64,000 bases of DNA from Cryobacterium flavum (GCF_900103805.1 NZ_FNIB01000001.1:248001-312000); one strand, 5' to 3'; counted from the first letter of the stretch, positions 1-8,683 are shown. Notes: a model not told the origin generated them from the sequence alone. Numbers and translations: made by a program.

Positions 1-154
1 CCGGTGGGCGCTGCAGTAATTACCGGCGCGGCTACCAATTTCGGGCGCAGTCATGGCTGCGGGGGCCGAGATTGGGCCGATTCAGCCCCCGGACCCGCGC
101 GGCGCGCCGTCGAATGGCGCTGACCCCCCTCGCAGTGTTAGCATTCCTAAGTTC

Positions 155-238
155 GCGCGAGTGGCGGAATTGGCAGACGCGCTGGCTTCAGGTGCCAGTG
201 TTCGAAAGGACGTAGGGGTTCAAGTCCCCTCTCGCGCA
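155..238 (+). tRNA. tRNA-Leu (anticodon CAG)
   Basis: The acceptor stem GCGCGAG pairs with CTCGCGC at 231-237 and A238 is the discriminator base. The anticodon arm CTGGC-TTCAGGT-GCCAG puts CAG at 189-191, so it reads CUG leucine codons. A long variable arm (about 200-212) fits the class II structure of tRNA-Leu, and the T arm contains GGTTCAAGTCC. The 3' CCA is not encoded. Recombinase debris starts within 2 kb, so this tRNA may mark an island edge, but I found no second copy of its 3' end in the window. Confidence 0.96.
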
Positions 239-290
239 CTCTGGGTGTTTCAGGAAATTGAAGTCTCGTTTTCGTGAAATCCAAGCGAAC

Positions 291-331
291 AGGTCGGTTG
301 AGTAGAAATACTCGGCCGGCCTTCGGTTTTT
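291..331 (+). terminator. Rho-independent terminator after tRNA-Leu
   Basis: A 14-bp stem (291-304 with 309-322, several G-U pairs) closes a GAAA loop and is followed by a short T run at 327-331. It lies 53 bases downstream of the tRNA and on the same strand. Confidence 0.6.
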
Positions 332-383
332 AACGGTGTTGGCGGGGCTGACCGGGCCGGTTGAGGTGGCGTTGACCTCTTAA

Positions 384-411
384 ATAGGAAAAGGCCTGCG
401 GGTGGGCAGGC
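384..411 (-). terminator. Terminator downstream of the transposase
   Basis: Read on the minus strand, GCCTGC (411-406) pairs with GCAGGC (399-394) around a 6-base loop and is followed by CTTTTCC. It sits about 50 bases after the transposase stop codon. The rest of 239-462 shows no gene. Confidence 0.5.
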
Positions 412-462
412 TGAAGCTTTCGGTGCGCGGGTCGGTGGTGCTGGAGTGGGTGGCGGCCGTTG

Positions 463-1233
463 TTACTGCGGTGGTGCCAGGGCCGGTAGGGCGCTGTGGG
501 CGCTCAGTGGTGTTCCGGTGGCTTCTTTGCGGCGTCGTTCGCGGGAAAGTTTCTCGCCGAGGTCGAGTTCGGCGGCCTTCACGAAGAAGTCGTAGGTTTT
601 GCGGAGGTTCGCTGAGACGGCGGCGAGGGTGGCGGCGAGGTAGTTGAAGGCGAAGCCGCGGCCGGAGCGTTTGCTGACGTTGGCGAGGTCTTCGAAGTTC
701 TTGCCCTTGAGCGATTTGTAGGCGGACTCGACGAGGCTGCGCATACCGAAGTGCTCGCGGTGTTCCCGTGATTTGTAAGCGAACTTCTGCAGGTGCTTCA
801 CCGCGAGCCGGGGGTCCTGGTTTCGTTCGGACGGTGCTCCGGCGTCGAGGGGGATGGTGACACTCACGGGTGTTGAGGGCTTGGCCACTCGTTTGCCACT
901 GACACGGTCAATAGCCATATAGCTGCCGGGCGTGGGGTAGAGAAAACGCTGAAATCCGTCCTTGTCGGGACGGCCCTTGGGCTTCATCCGATAGGCGTTG
1001 CGGTTCTCGAGGTAGGTCTTGAAGGTCTTCTTGTCGATGAGGCGCCGGGGCTTTTTCGGGTTGGTGGGGTTGGGCTCACGGGTGTTGTAGTTTTTGGTGG
1101 CGTCGATGAGGTTTTGGGGCATCCAGGTGACGTACCAGTTGCCGTCGACGAGGATGAGGTCACCCCATTGGTTTTGCAGCCCGAGATCAGTCTTCTTATA
1201 GTCGATGACGAGCTCGCAGCCGCGAAGCCTCAA
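463..1233 (-). pseudogene. DDE transposase, C-terminal part (frameshifted)
   Basis: This is the second half of a DDE transposase whose first half is in the frame at 1230-2216. It carries the likely catalytic glutamate in RSLVESAYKSLKGK (about residue 170) and a basic C-terminus. Its apparent start is a TTG overlapping the first half's stop as TTGA. The frame stays open upstream of that TTG and reads GKARNFQIPLRLRGCE, so the two halves look like one ancestral gene broken by a single-base change near 1254-1262, in a run of A and G. No canonical slippery heptamer is in phase there, so I prefer a mutation or sequencing error to programmed frameshifting. A 59-bp near-copy of its 3' end recurs at 27316-27374. 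Confidence 0.75.
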
Positions 1234-2216
1234 CGGAATTTGAAAGTTGCGGGCCTTTCCCCGTTGTAGGCACGGTCGACGATGACTAGGCCGCTGGTGA
1301 AGCCGAGGCGTTGGTGGGAGTCGACGAGCTTTGCGCCGTGCCCGATGATTTCTCCCGGCCGGTGAAAACCGACGGCGGTGATGAGTGAGGGGAACAGCAT
1401 GTTCTGGCCGGGCTTGTCCCAGACCATGACGCTGATTTCGAGTTCGTAGCCGGCCTTATCGGTTTTGGCACCCAGGCCGCCGTGGCTGCCTTCGCGCCGG
1501 TAGCGTCCGGAGTGGGAGTCGGCATTGCCGCGCCGCAGAGTCGGGTCGGTTGGGTTGGGTCGACCGGTTCCCGGAATCAGAGTCGCATCGGCGGCGATGT
1601 TGCCGGTGTATTTGGCCCAGATGTCTGCGGGCAGCATGCGCACGCTGGTGTGAAGGAGTTGTTCGCAGAGCCAGTCCAGGCGCTCAAGATTGCGTGCAGA
1701 CTTTCGTGTGGCCTTCGGCGTTGCTTGCTTCGTGAGCAATTTCGCATAGGCCTTCGGCTTCAACCGCTTATTGCGGGGACCGGGGTAGGGGTCGATGAGA
1801 GCCATCATACGATTCGCTGAGCGCCACAGACGTTGGTACCAGTCATCGTGTTCGCCGGCGTGGTTTTGTATTCCGAGCAGGGCAAATTCTTCGTCGTGGA
1901 AGTGCACGTCGAGGGTTTCCGCGATGCGGTGATAGTTGATGCCGTACCCCAGTTGCACGTGCAGGAGAAAGAGCACGAGTACAGCGCGAAAAGGGATGGT
2001 TGGTTTGACGCCGGCGTTTGATTTCAAGCGCGCGTATCGCCACTCGATAAGTTTGGTCACGACGCCGGAGTTGTCGACGATGCGGATGGCGTTGTTGAGG
2101 TAGGCGCGTGAGACGGGGCCGCGGGCGCGTTCGCGCTTGTAGTCCAGTCGGGTCATGCCGAACGTGGACTGCATCCGTTCCTCCAGAAGCGCGGCATCCG
2201 AGGTTGACGCGCTCAC
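1230..2216 (-). pseudogene. DDE transposase, N-terminal part
   Basis: This 328-residue segment has the first two acidic positions of a DDE transposase: IAADATLIPG (about residue 210) and VIVDRAYNG (near the end). The layout resembles the IS4-like superfamily, but I cannot name the family. The GTG start overlaps the stop of the upstream tyrosine-recombinase fragment (GTGA at 2213-2216), so the two were translationally coupled or the element inserted exactly there. The frame closes with TGA at 1230-1232, before the conserved glutamate, so this half alone should be inactive unless ribosomes shift by -1. Confidence 0.75.
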
Positions 2217-2551
2217 TGTATAACCGTCCCGCGCAGCTGTGCGCGATAGGAGGCAACATCGAGTGCTTGGACATACTCCAGGTAGCGTGGCAGGTTTTCA
2301 AACTTCTCCACACCGAGAGCGCGAGTGAGCTCCTTGATGCGGGTGCCAGCCTGAAGGTGGGTAACAATCCAGGTCGCGCGCAGCCGGTCACTGCGGGGGC
2401 GGAATTTGTCACTGGTCTCATTCGCCTTGACAAATTCCGCATCGTGGACACTGTGTCTCACAGCATCGGAGACACTTGCGGCGGTGATACTGGCTCGCTG
2501 CCTTGTGCCTGACTGACAATGCCTATAAGCTCCAAAAGTCGGGGGGACAGC
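2213..2551 (-). pseudogene. Tyrosine recombinase/integrase, C-terminal fragment
   Basis: The frame is open from 2551 to a TGA at 2213. A GTG at 2461 would give 82 residues, but the frame upstream of it also reads as protein (GTRQRASITAASVSDAV). The segment RLRATWIVTHLQAG, then a helix, then NLPRYLEYV resembles the last helices of a tyrosine recombinase: the second catalytic-box region, with a candidate nucleophile tyrosine in LPRYLEYV. The N-terminal domain and first catalytic arginine are missing and a stop closes the frame at 2552-2554. It overlaps the transposase start by four bases. The family assignment rests on pattern recognition only. Confidence 0.5.
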
Positions 2552-2554
2552 TTA

Positions 2555-2905
2555 GATCACATATAGACCGAGGTCGCAACGCAGCACCCTCGGACCAAAT
2601 TATATTCTTTAAATAGCTGGTGGATAGCTGTTTTTGTGCAAAAATATCGCGCAGACGTGCATGATTGTGCCGAATCTTTCCGGAGGAATACCTTCGTTCT
2701 GATCGCTCTCGACCCAACTGTGGGTAGCCGATTGCTACGGCTTGAGAGGGGGATTGCAGCCCACAACGTACCGAACCAGGTACCCTTGTCAGCTCGAAGC
2801 CACGCCAAAAGTCTTTGATGACCTCGCCGGCCGAACCGAGCACGCGGCAGGGCAGCCCTGCTAAATCCCGCCCGAGCAAATGAATGCTTAGACGGCCAAC
2901 CCGCC
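2555..2905. other. Intergenic region without a recognisable gene
   Basis: Neither strand holds a convincing gene. Short open frames on both strands show no family resemblance and have no good ribosome site. Base composition is lower in GC than the neighbouring genes, which fits old mobile-element flank plus the promoter of the symporter operon starting at 2916. Confidence 0.5.
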
Positions 2906-2915
2906 AGGAGAACTG

Positions 2916-3044
2916 TTGTTAAACCTGCCCATTTTTACTTCATCAGTGTTGATCGGAGTTCCCGTGTTCTGGATTCTCTATACCGTCGGGTTTATGTGGG
3001 TGTCCCGGCATTGGGCGCGCGAAGACGAAGGGGGTCCGGAATGA
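2916..3044 (+). CDS. Small membrane peptide coupled to the SSS symporter
   Basis: A TTG start at 2916 lies five bases after AGGAG (2906-2910). It gives a 42-residue peptide with one hydrophobic helix (roughly residues 10-30, SVLIGVPVFWILYTVGFMWV) followed by a basic and acidic tail (SRHWAREDEGGPE). Its TGA overlaps the symporter ATG as ATGA (3041-3044), so translation is coupled. Small single-helix proteins upstream of sodium:solute symporters are a known theme, and this is probably an accessory or stability subunit. The TTG start is inferred from the ribosome site, since no ATG or GTG is available in frame before the helix. Confidence 0.7.
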   Translation: MLNLPIFTSSVLIGVPVFWILYTVGFMWVSRHWAREDEGGPE

Positions 3045-4579
3045 CTACCGAGATCAACTTCCTACTTTTCTACTTTTTGATTCTCATTGGCATTGGCATC
3101 TGGGCCATGCGCCGGGGCGCGGGTAAGGGCCTGGATAACTACCTGCTCGGGGGTCGAAGCATGGGGCCCGCTGTCACTGCCTTGACCTTGCAAAGCACAT
3201 CCATGAGCGGGTATATGTTTCTTGGCGCTGGCTCGCTGGCCTACACCCAGGGTTATTGGAGCCTCTGGTACGCGCTCGGCGACCTCGGCGGCGGCGTGCT
3301 CAACATGTCCGTGCTGGGGCGGCGCATGCGCAAGCTGTCCCAAATCCTCGGGGCCGTCACCTCAATCGAATACCTGGAACGTCGCTATCCGTCGGCGCTC
3401 ACTCGCATAATCGCCGCTCCGCTCGCACTGATATGCCTGTTCTTCTATGTTCTGGCGCAGTTCATTGCTGGCGGAAAGGGCTTGGCGCTGGTTACCGGCT
3501 TCTCCTATCCGCTCGCCCTCGGCGTTGCCATCGGTGTCATCGTTCTATACACGTTCCTGGGCGGCTATCTCGCTGTGGCATACACGGATTTCTTTCAGGC
3601 GATCATCATGTTGATCGGGGTTCTGTGGGTTCTCTTCGCAGCGCTGGCCACCCTCGGCGGCCTTGGTGCTGCCAATGCGCGAATCGGTGAGATCGATTCC
3701 TCTCTGCTGACGATGTGGGGAAAAGACCTCGCAAATTACGGCCAGTGGGGGCTGATTATCGGGGCGCTGTTGGTGTTCTCGATCGGCTACCTGGGCTGGC
3801 CGCACGTGGTGACCCGGCACATGGCCATGAAGCGCCCGAGTGTCGCGCGCAAAGCCGGCGGTTACTCAATGCTCTTCAATATTCTTTTCGTTCCGGCCCC
3901 GTACCTCGTCGGCATCGTTGCTCTCCTGATCGTTCCGATCGGCACGGACCCGGAGATGGCCATCTTCGCCACCGCTCAGTTGTTGCTTCCCCCCGCCGTG
4001 GTAGGCATCGTCATGGCCGGCATTATGGCTGCCATCATGTCCACGGCGGATTCGATCCTGCTGCAAGCCGGTACCATTGCGAGTCGGGACATCTACCATC
4101 GCTTCATCAATAAGAAGATGAACGAGAAGAACATGGTGTGGGTTTCCCGCGGTAGGGTGCTCGCCCTGGCCATCGTCGGATTCTTCATCGCCGTTTTTCA
4201 GCCTCCAGCGGTCTTCGCTCTCGTAATCTTCGCGACGACGATTCTGGGCAGCGCCTTTGTGCCTTGTTACGTGGCTGCCGTGTGGTGGAAGAAGGCGAAC
4301 ACCGTTGGGGCGATCTCCTCGATGATCGTGGGAACCGCCGTCCCAGTGGTCTGGGAGATCTTCAGCCTGGTTTCGCGCACGGGATTGGATTCGATGCTCG
4401 TAGGCATCGTCAGCTCCGTCACGGCGATGATTGTAGGCAGCCTGCTGACGCAGACGAGCTGCCCCGTCCCGGCACACATTCAGGCGGCCCTCGGCGAAAC
4501 GGAGCGTCTCGGCCCGATCCCAGCCCAACTACTTAAGGGCCAAGATGTGATCATGGCGACGGAAGCGTCGGTCCGTTGA
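3041..4579 (+). CDS. Sodium:solute symporter (SSS family)
   Basis: This 512-residue polytopic membrane protein has the SSS layout: about 13 hydrophobic segments, the early motif NYLLGGRSMGP after TM1, and the conserved stretch around FLGGYLAVAYTDFFQAIIM (about residues 168-188) typical of PutP/PanF-like carriers. It should couple sodium import to uptake of an organic solute such as an amino acid, carboxylate or vitamin; the substrate cannot be read from sequence. I chose the ATG at 3041 (MTTEIN) because it overlaps the upstream small gene's stop and the first membrane helix follows directly. The 3' end overlaps the next gene by TTGA, making a tightly coupled three-gene unit. Confidence 0.9.
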   Translation: MTTEINFLLFYFLILIGIGIWAMRRGAGKGLDNYLLGGRSMGPAVTALTLQSTSMSGYMFLGAGSLAYTQGYWSLWYALGDLGGGVLNMSVLGRRMRKLSQILGAVTSIEYLERRYPSALTRIIAAPLALICLFFYVLAQFIAGGKGLALVTGFSYPLALGVAIGVIVLYTFLGGYLAVAYTDFFQAIIMLIGVLWVLFAALATLGGLGAANARIGEIDSSLLTMWGKDLANYGQWGLIIGALLVFSIGYLGWPHVVTRHMAMKRPSVARKAGGYSMLFNILFVPAPYLVGIVALLIVPIGTDPEMAIFATAQLLLPPAVVGIVMAGIMAAIMSTADSILLQAGTIASRDIYHRFINKKMNEKNMVWVSRGRVLALAIVGFFIAVFQPPAVFALVIFATTILGSAFVPCYVAAVWWKKANTVGAISSMIVGTAVPVVWEIFSLVSRTGLDSMLVGIVSSVTAMIVGSLLTQTSCPVPAHIQAALGETERLGPIPAQLLKGQDVIMATEASVR

Positions 4580-5166
4580 GCGCCGCGATACCGGTCGTCG
4601 GGCCACAACCAGCTCCGCCCACCACTGCCGACCAGCCGGCCCGTCGTATTCCCGCCGGTATCAGTCGCAATCGGGCTATCCGGCTCGTGCTGAACCGCGC
4701 TCCCGATCTCGTCTGCACGAACGCCCGCTTAGTGCACCATCCCTATGCCGGCTATGTCTACGCCGTTCAACAGCGAGCTTTCGGCCGAAGCATCTACGGA
4801 GTCGCCCATATCTTGGTCGACCGGTGCAGCGGCGGCACGAGCACGAGCGATCCTTGGCCCGATCCGGTTCTGATTGAACCGTGCGAAACACTGGATGCTG
4901 CTCCCGCAACGATCAGTAAAGAACACGCCGAGAACGATGCCCGGCAATGCGCGGTACGCACCGCTCTGCACCGACGTCGCGCCGTGATCCCGATCGAGGT
5001 CACAAGCGTCAGCAGAGACCCGTTGTTGTATAAGCCGAATTGGCTACTCGACTTGCAATTGCCCGCGGATGGCGGCACAGTGAAAGTCTTGGTCGACGCC
5101 TTGACCGGCGCCTATCATCTGGTGCCCGGTGGAGTCGTTCAGATCGAACCAACCGCCGCCGGGTAA
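4576..5166 (+). CDS. Hypothetical protein in the symporter operon
   Basis: The TTG start overlaps the symporter stop (TTGA, 4576-4579), giving 196 residues. I do not recognise the family. The N-terminal 25 residues are proline- and alanine-rich and probably disordered. The rest is soluble mixed alpha/beta, ending in a segment (NWLLDLQLPADGGTVKVLVDALTGAYHLV) that looks like a PepSY-type beta hairpin. There is no signal peptide or membrane helix, so it is likely cytoplasmic. The overlap implies co-production with the symporter, perhaps as a regulator or partner; that is inference from position only. Confidence 0.6.
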   Translation: MSAAIPVVGPQPAPPTTADQPARRIPAGISRNRAIRLVLNRAPDLVCTNARLVHHPYAGYVYAVQQRAFGRSIYGVAHILVDRCSGGTSTSDPWPDPVLIEPCETLDAAPATISKEHAENDARQCAVRTALHRRRAVIPIEVTSVSRDPLLYKPNWLLDLQLPADGGTVKVLVDALTGAYHLVPGGVVQIEPTAAG

Positions 5167-5310
5167 GGACTAATTGCGCCTGTTCTCGATTACTTGGCTT
5201 CGCAGAATCCATCGGTAAGAAACGGCACCACGTTAGAGGATCGTCCCCATCAACTCCGCCATGTATATCCGAAGGCCCCAACTGTCGGCTCTGGCTGCTT
5301 GACTATCACC

Positions 5311-6186
5311 ATGAACGCCCCCTTACTTTATCCTGCCGGATACAACGCCGATTTCCTTGAAATTCCTCTGCCGCTCCCCGTCCCTCCTGCGGGCACCCTG
5401 ATTCGTGAACTGCTTTACACACATTTCACCGTGCTCCTCGACCCCGCGCGGCGCCTCGCGATCGCGATCGGCGTCAACATCGACGGGGATCAGCTCATTA
5501 CTGTTGACCGGGGCGACGACTGGCACCTCGACTCGCGTGTCCCGGTCTACGAACAGGCCGGGGAGGGCGTCTACGCCAGAAACGATCTCGACCGCGGACA
5601 CCTCGTCCGGCGACAGGACCCGGTCTGGGGCGACACAACGACAGCCAGGCGTGCGAATTACGATACCTTCGCCTACACCAACGCCGCCCCGCAAGCCGGA
5701 GCCTTTAACCAATCGAAAGAACTCCGGCTTGGCCTCGAGGACCACGTCCTCACCTACGCACGCACAAACAGTAATCGCATCAGCGTCTTCACCGCCCCCG
5801 TGCTCTCAACCCAGGACCCGATATACCGCGGCGTGAAGATTCCACAAGCGTTCTGGAAGATCGCGGCATGGACCACGACCACAAGAGACTCCACCGCTCT
5901 TCACGCTGCCGGATTCGTCCTCGACCAAAGTCCACAGTTAGAAGACATCGACCTCGACACGGACCGCGCTCCAGCCCTCATGTACGGTAATCCCCCGCCG
6001 CTGGGACCGTACCGCACCTACCAAGTACCCATCGTGGACATCACCGACATCACCGACCTCACCGGCCTCAACCTGGCCGCCCTATCTGACGCAGACGTCT
6101 ACGCCCCGGCCCCAGCTATCCGAGAAGACATCGACCGTCGAACGCGCTGGGTCGAACTGGTCGACACCGCAGGAATCCACCTCTAA
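5311..6186 (+). CDS. DNA/RNA non-specific endonuclease (NUC1-like)
   Basis: This is a 291-residue protein from the ATG at 5311. It contains DRGHLVRR at about residues 94-101, the DRGH signature of the Serratia-type beta-beta-alpha-metal nucleases whose histidine is the general base. It is followed by TNAAPQ...FNQ (about residues 123-134), where an asparagine would bind the metal. Upstream in-frame codons from 5194 are rejected because they resemble no family. No signal peptide is visible, so it would act inside the cell or be released another way, unlike most secreted members. It stands alone between the symporter unit and recombinase debris, which hints at an accessory or defence gene. Confidence 0.82.
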   Translation: MNAPLLYPAGYNADFLEIPLPLPVPPAGTLIRELLYTHFTVLLDPARRLAIAIGVNIDGDQLITVDRGDDWHLDSRVPVYEQAGEGVYARNDLDRGHLVRRQDPVWGDTTTARRANYDTFAYTNAAPQAGAFNQSKELRLGLEDHVLTYARTNSNRISVFTAPVLSTQDPIYRGVKIPQAFWKIAAWTTTTRDSTALHAAGFVLDQSPQLEDIDLDTDRAPALMYGNPPPLGPYRTYQVPIVDITDITDLTGLNLAALSDADVYAPAPAIREDIDRRTRWVELVDTAGIHL

Positions 6187-6211
6187 CCACACCGAATCGT
6201 CTATAGCCAGC

Positions 6212-6451
6212 TCAGTCCCCGGCGCCGAGGTAGACATAGACGGTTTCGCGGCTGATCCCAAACTGTCGAGCAAGAACAGATTTCGGCACGCCAGCGGCAG
6301 CCTTCTCGCGCAGCTCGGCCGCACGGGCCGTGTCCAGTGACGGGGTGCGACCGCGGTATAGGCCACGCGTCTTAGCCAAAGCAATACCCTCGCGCTGACG
6401 CTCACGAATCAGCGACCGCTCGAACTCAGCGAAAGCTCCCATGACGTTCAC
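6212..6451 (-). pseudogene. Serine recombinase (resolvase), C-terminal fragment
   Basis: The 79 residues match the C-terminal third of a Tn3-type resolvase: NVMGAFAEFERSLIRERQREG is the end of the catalytic domain and helix E, and residues 50-76 (VPKSVLARQFGISRETVYVYL) form the DNA-binding helix-turn-helix. The catalytic N-terminal domain with the active serine is absent; upstream of the GTG at 6451 the frame no longer resembles a resolvase. It is convergent with the endonuclease gene and is presumably an inactive relic of a transposon. Confidence 0.85.
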
Positions 6452-6627
6452 AAGGGTGCTTCGGCGCGGTCGGAACGGGTGCGCTGCTCGCGTTCACTTG
6501 TGCGTGACTGGTCCAGGTCGGCCCGCAGCGGGGTGAGTATGTCGTCGCGGTATTCGTGTATCGCGTGTGCTGCCCCGTCGAAGCACGCATGCGAGTCGTT
6601 TCTGTTTGGTTGGACGGCGTGACCCAC
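6448..6627 (-). CDS. Possible 59-aa remnant ORF next to the resolvase
   Basis: A GTG at 6627 opens 59 codons ending in TGA at 6448, overlapping the resolvase fragment's GTG as GTGA. The product is charged and predicted helical toward the end (ILTPLRADLDQSRTSEREQR), a coiled-coil-like pattern seen in plasmid partition or KfrA-type proteins. It could equally be chance or a broken mobile-element gene. The rest of 6628-6820 has no gene I can name. Confidence 0.25.
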   Translation of the reverse strand: MGHAVQPNRNDSHACFDGAAHAIHEYRDDILTPLRADLDQSRTSEREQRTRSDRAEAPL

Positions 6628-6820
6628 GCCACGAGCCTGTTCGTCGTATCATCATCGCTGTCGGCCTACTTACCACCGTGTCGGGTCGGCACTCCGGGGC
6701 GTCGAAGCTGGCCGTACTGGGCTCGATGAGGAGCTGTTCGAGCACCTGCACGCCTGGCCTGCCTCTGCGATGCTGGCCCGGACGATCGTGCTGTTCGCGG
6801 CATCCGTCGCCCGTGTCTGG

Positions 6821-7846
6821 TTAGCTGGCTGGGTCGGTGATGAAACCCTCCTCGATCATCCACTCATAGGCCACATCGGCGGGTTCGGCACCGTCGACGT
6901 CAACTTGACGGTTCATGCCGCGCAGGACCTCGTCGGTGAGTTTCGGTGATATCTTGGCGAAGACCTTTTCCAGGCCGGGGTGGGCCTTGATTGTGTCGGT
7001 GAAGAAGATCGGTGCCACGTTGTATGCCGGGAAAAATGCGAGGTCATCGGTCAGGACTGTGAGGTCGAGCGCGTCGAGGCGACCGTCAGTTGTGAAGACT
7101 TCGCCGAAGTTGCAGGCGCCGTTGTCGGTTGCGCTGTAGATGGCACCGGTGTCGTAGATGCCGATGTTGCTGTCGGGCACGCCGTTGGCGGTGCCACGTT
7201 CCAGTCCGTAATGGGCGAGCATGGGGTTCAGGCCGTCTGGCCGGGAGTTGAATTCGGACTCGACGCAGAAGGTGCGATCCTCGACCGGCAACGCGGCAAG
7301 TTCGGACATGGCCGTGATGCCGCCGAGGTCGGCGACTGCCTCACTGCGCACAGCGAGGGCGTAGGTGTTGTTCATCGGTGCCGGCGCGCCCCAGGTGACA
7401 CCGTTGGTGAGGTCGAGGTCGTACACGGCCTGCCACATTTCGTTCTGGTCAGTGATCGCCTCGGCCTGACCGAGGTAGGTCAACCATGCGGTTCCGGTGT
7501 AATCCCAGAGCACGTCGGCCTGGCCAGAGAGAAGCAGCTCGCGGGCCGGCTGGCTGCCGGGCACGTTACTGAGGTCAGTGACGTCGAATCCAGCGGCGGT
7601 CCCGGCGAGCACCGCGATCTTGCCGAGCAGTAGCTGCTCAGTGAAGTTCTTGGACGTGACGGTGAGGTCGACACCGTCGGCACCGTCGAGCGGGGTGATC
7701 GACCCGGGTCCAACCGCGGGAACGTATGAGGTCGCCGGTTGCAGTCCGCAGCCGGTCAGGGCGACGGCGGACAGGGCGAGGACGCTCGTTGCTTGAGCCC
7801 AGTGGCCGACGTGTCCGCGGCGGGTGTGAAAAGAGGGGCGGTGCAT
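6821..7846 (-). CDS. Betaine/choline-type ABC transporter substrate-binding lipoprotein
   Basis: This 341-residue protein has an N-terminal hydrophobic segment ending in the lipobox LTGC (about residues 30-33), so it is anchored to the outer membrane face by a lipid on cysteine. The mature part (VDLTVTSKNFTEQLLLGKIAVLAG, LWDYTGTAWLTYLG) follows the OpuC/ProX-like fold that binds glycine betaine, choline or carnitine. It is the last gene of a four-gene minus-strand operon and starts one base after the preceding permease ends. Its role is substrate capture for osmoprotection or methylamine nutrition. Confidence 0.88.
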   Translation of the reverse strand: MHRPSFHTRRGHVGHWAQATSVLALSAVALTGCGLQPATSYVPAVGPGSITPLDGADGVDLTVTSKNFTEQLLLGKIAVLAGTAAGFDVTDLSNVPGSQPARELLLSGQADVLWDYTGTAWLTYLGQAEAITDQNEMWQAVYDLDLTNGVTWGAPAPMNNTYALAVRSEAVADLGGITAMSELAALPVEDRTFCVESEFNSRPDGLNPMLAHYGLERGTANGVPDSNIGIYDTGAIYSATDNGACNFGEVFTTDGRLDALDLTVLTDDLAFFPAYNVAPIFFTDTIKAHPGLEKVFAKISPKLTDEVLRGMNRQVDVDGAEPADVAYEWMIEEGFITDPAS

Positions 7847-8683
7847 CTAGAGTCCCTTCGGGCGGGCGACGTGTTCTGCTACGCGGCCGATCCAGTCGAT
7901 GAGGAGGGCGAGCAGAGCCACCAATAGGGCTCCGGTGACGAGCACGGGGGTGAGGCTGAGATTGACGCCGGTGGTGATGAGGATGCCGAGTCCGCCGCCG
8001 TTGACGAACGTGGCCAGGGCGGCGGTGCCGACCAGCAGAACGAGGGCGGTACGCACGCCTGACAGCATGACCGGCACGGCAAGAGGGAGTTCCACGCGAA
8101 AGAGCACGGCTGTGGAGCTCATGCCCATGCCACGTCCGGCTTCGATGAGGCGGGCGTCGACCTGCTGCAGGCCGACCATGGTGTTGCGCAGCACCGGGAG
8201 CACCGCGTAGAGCACGAGGCTCAGCGTCGCTGCCCAGAAGCCGAAACCAACCCAGAATGCGAGGAGGACGACGACGCCGATCGCAGGGGCGGCTTGACCA
8301 ACATTGGCGATCGCGAGCACCGGAGCGGTCAGAAACCGCAGGGATCGTCGGGTCAGGGCGATTCCCAAGGGAATCGCGATGACCAACACGATCACCGCGG
8401 CGAGGAGGGTGAGCTGGATATGCTGCACGGTGTAAACCCAGAGCGCGTCCGGGGCGAGTGTGGTCAGTTCGATCGGCGACAGGTTGGCCGTCAGTAGCCA
8501 GATGACGAGCGCGAGGAATGCGAGCAGAATACCGGCCAGCTGGTAGACCAGTCCCCGCCAGGATTGCCATACCGCGCTGGCACGACTGACCGGTACTGCC
8601 GGCGCGGCCGGGTCGCCGGGTGTTTCGACGGCGGAGTCGCCGCCGGAAATGCCGGCTTCTGTAGTTCGGCGGCGGGTGCTCAT
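7847..8683 (-). CDS. OpuC-type ABC transporter permease
   Basis: This 278-residue membrane protein has a hydrophilic N-terminal tail and about six helices. The inner-membrane-component motif is near residues 180-200 (EAGRGMGMSSTAVLFRVELP), the EAA loop that contacts the ATPase. The ATG start overlaps the ATPase stop (ATGA at 8680-8683). With the second permease in this operon (9983-10624) it forms the heterodimeric channel of a betaine/choline importer. Confidence 0.9.
   Translation of the reverse strand: MSTRRRTTEAGISGGDSAVETPGDPAAPAVPVSRASAVWQSWRGLVYQLAGILLAFLALVIWLLTANLSPIELTTLAPDALWVYTVQHIQLTLLAAVIVLVIAIPLGIALTRRSLRFLTAPVLAIANVGQAAPAIGVVVLLAFWVGFGFWAATLSLVLYAVLPVLRNTMVGLQQVDARLIEAGRGMGMSSTAVLFRVELPLAVPVMLSGVRTALVLLVGTAALATFVNGGGLGILITTGVNLSLTPVLVTGALLVALLALLIDWIGRVAEHVARPKGL

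Noticed and set aside
53..277. An open frame through the tRNA-Leu gene
   Set aside because: It reads through the tRNA and has no ribosome site.
1255..1262. Programmed -1 frameshift in the DDE transposase
   Set aside because: No X-XXY-YYZ heptamer in phase at the overlap; a simple mutation explains the two halves.
2523..2879. A 118-codon minus-strand frame upstream of the symporter operon
   Set aside because: No family resemblance or ribosome site, and it overlaps the tyrosine-recombinase fragment region.
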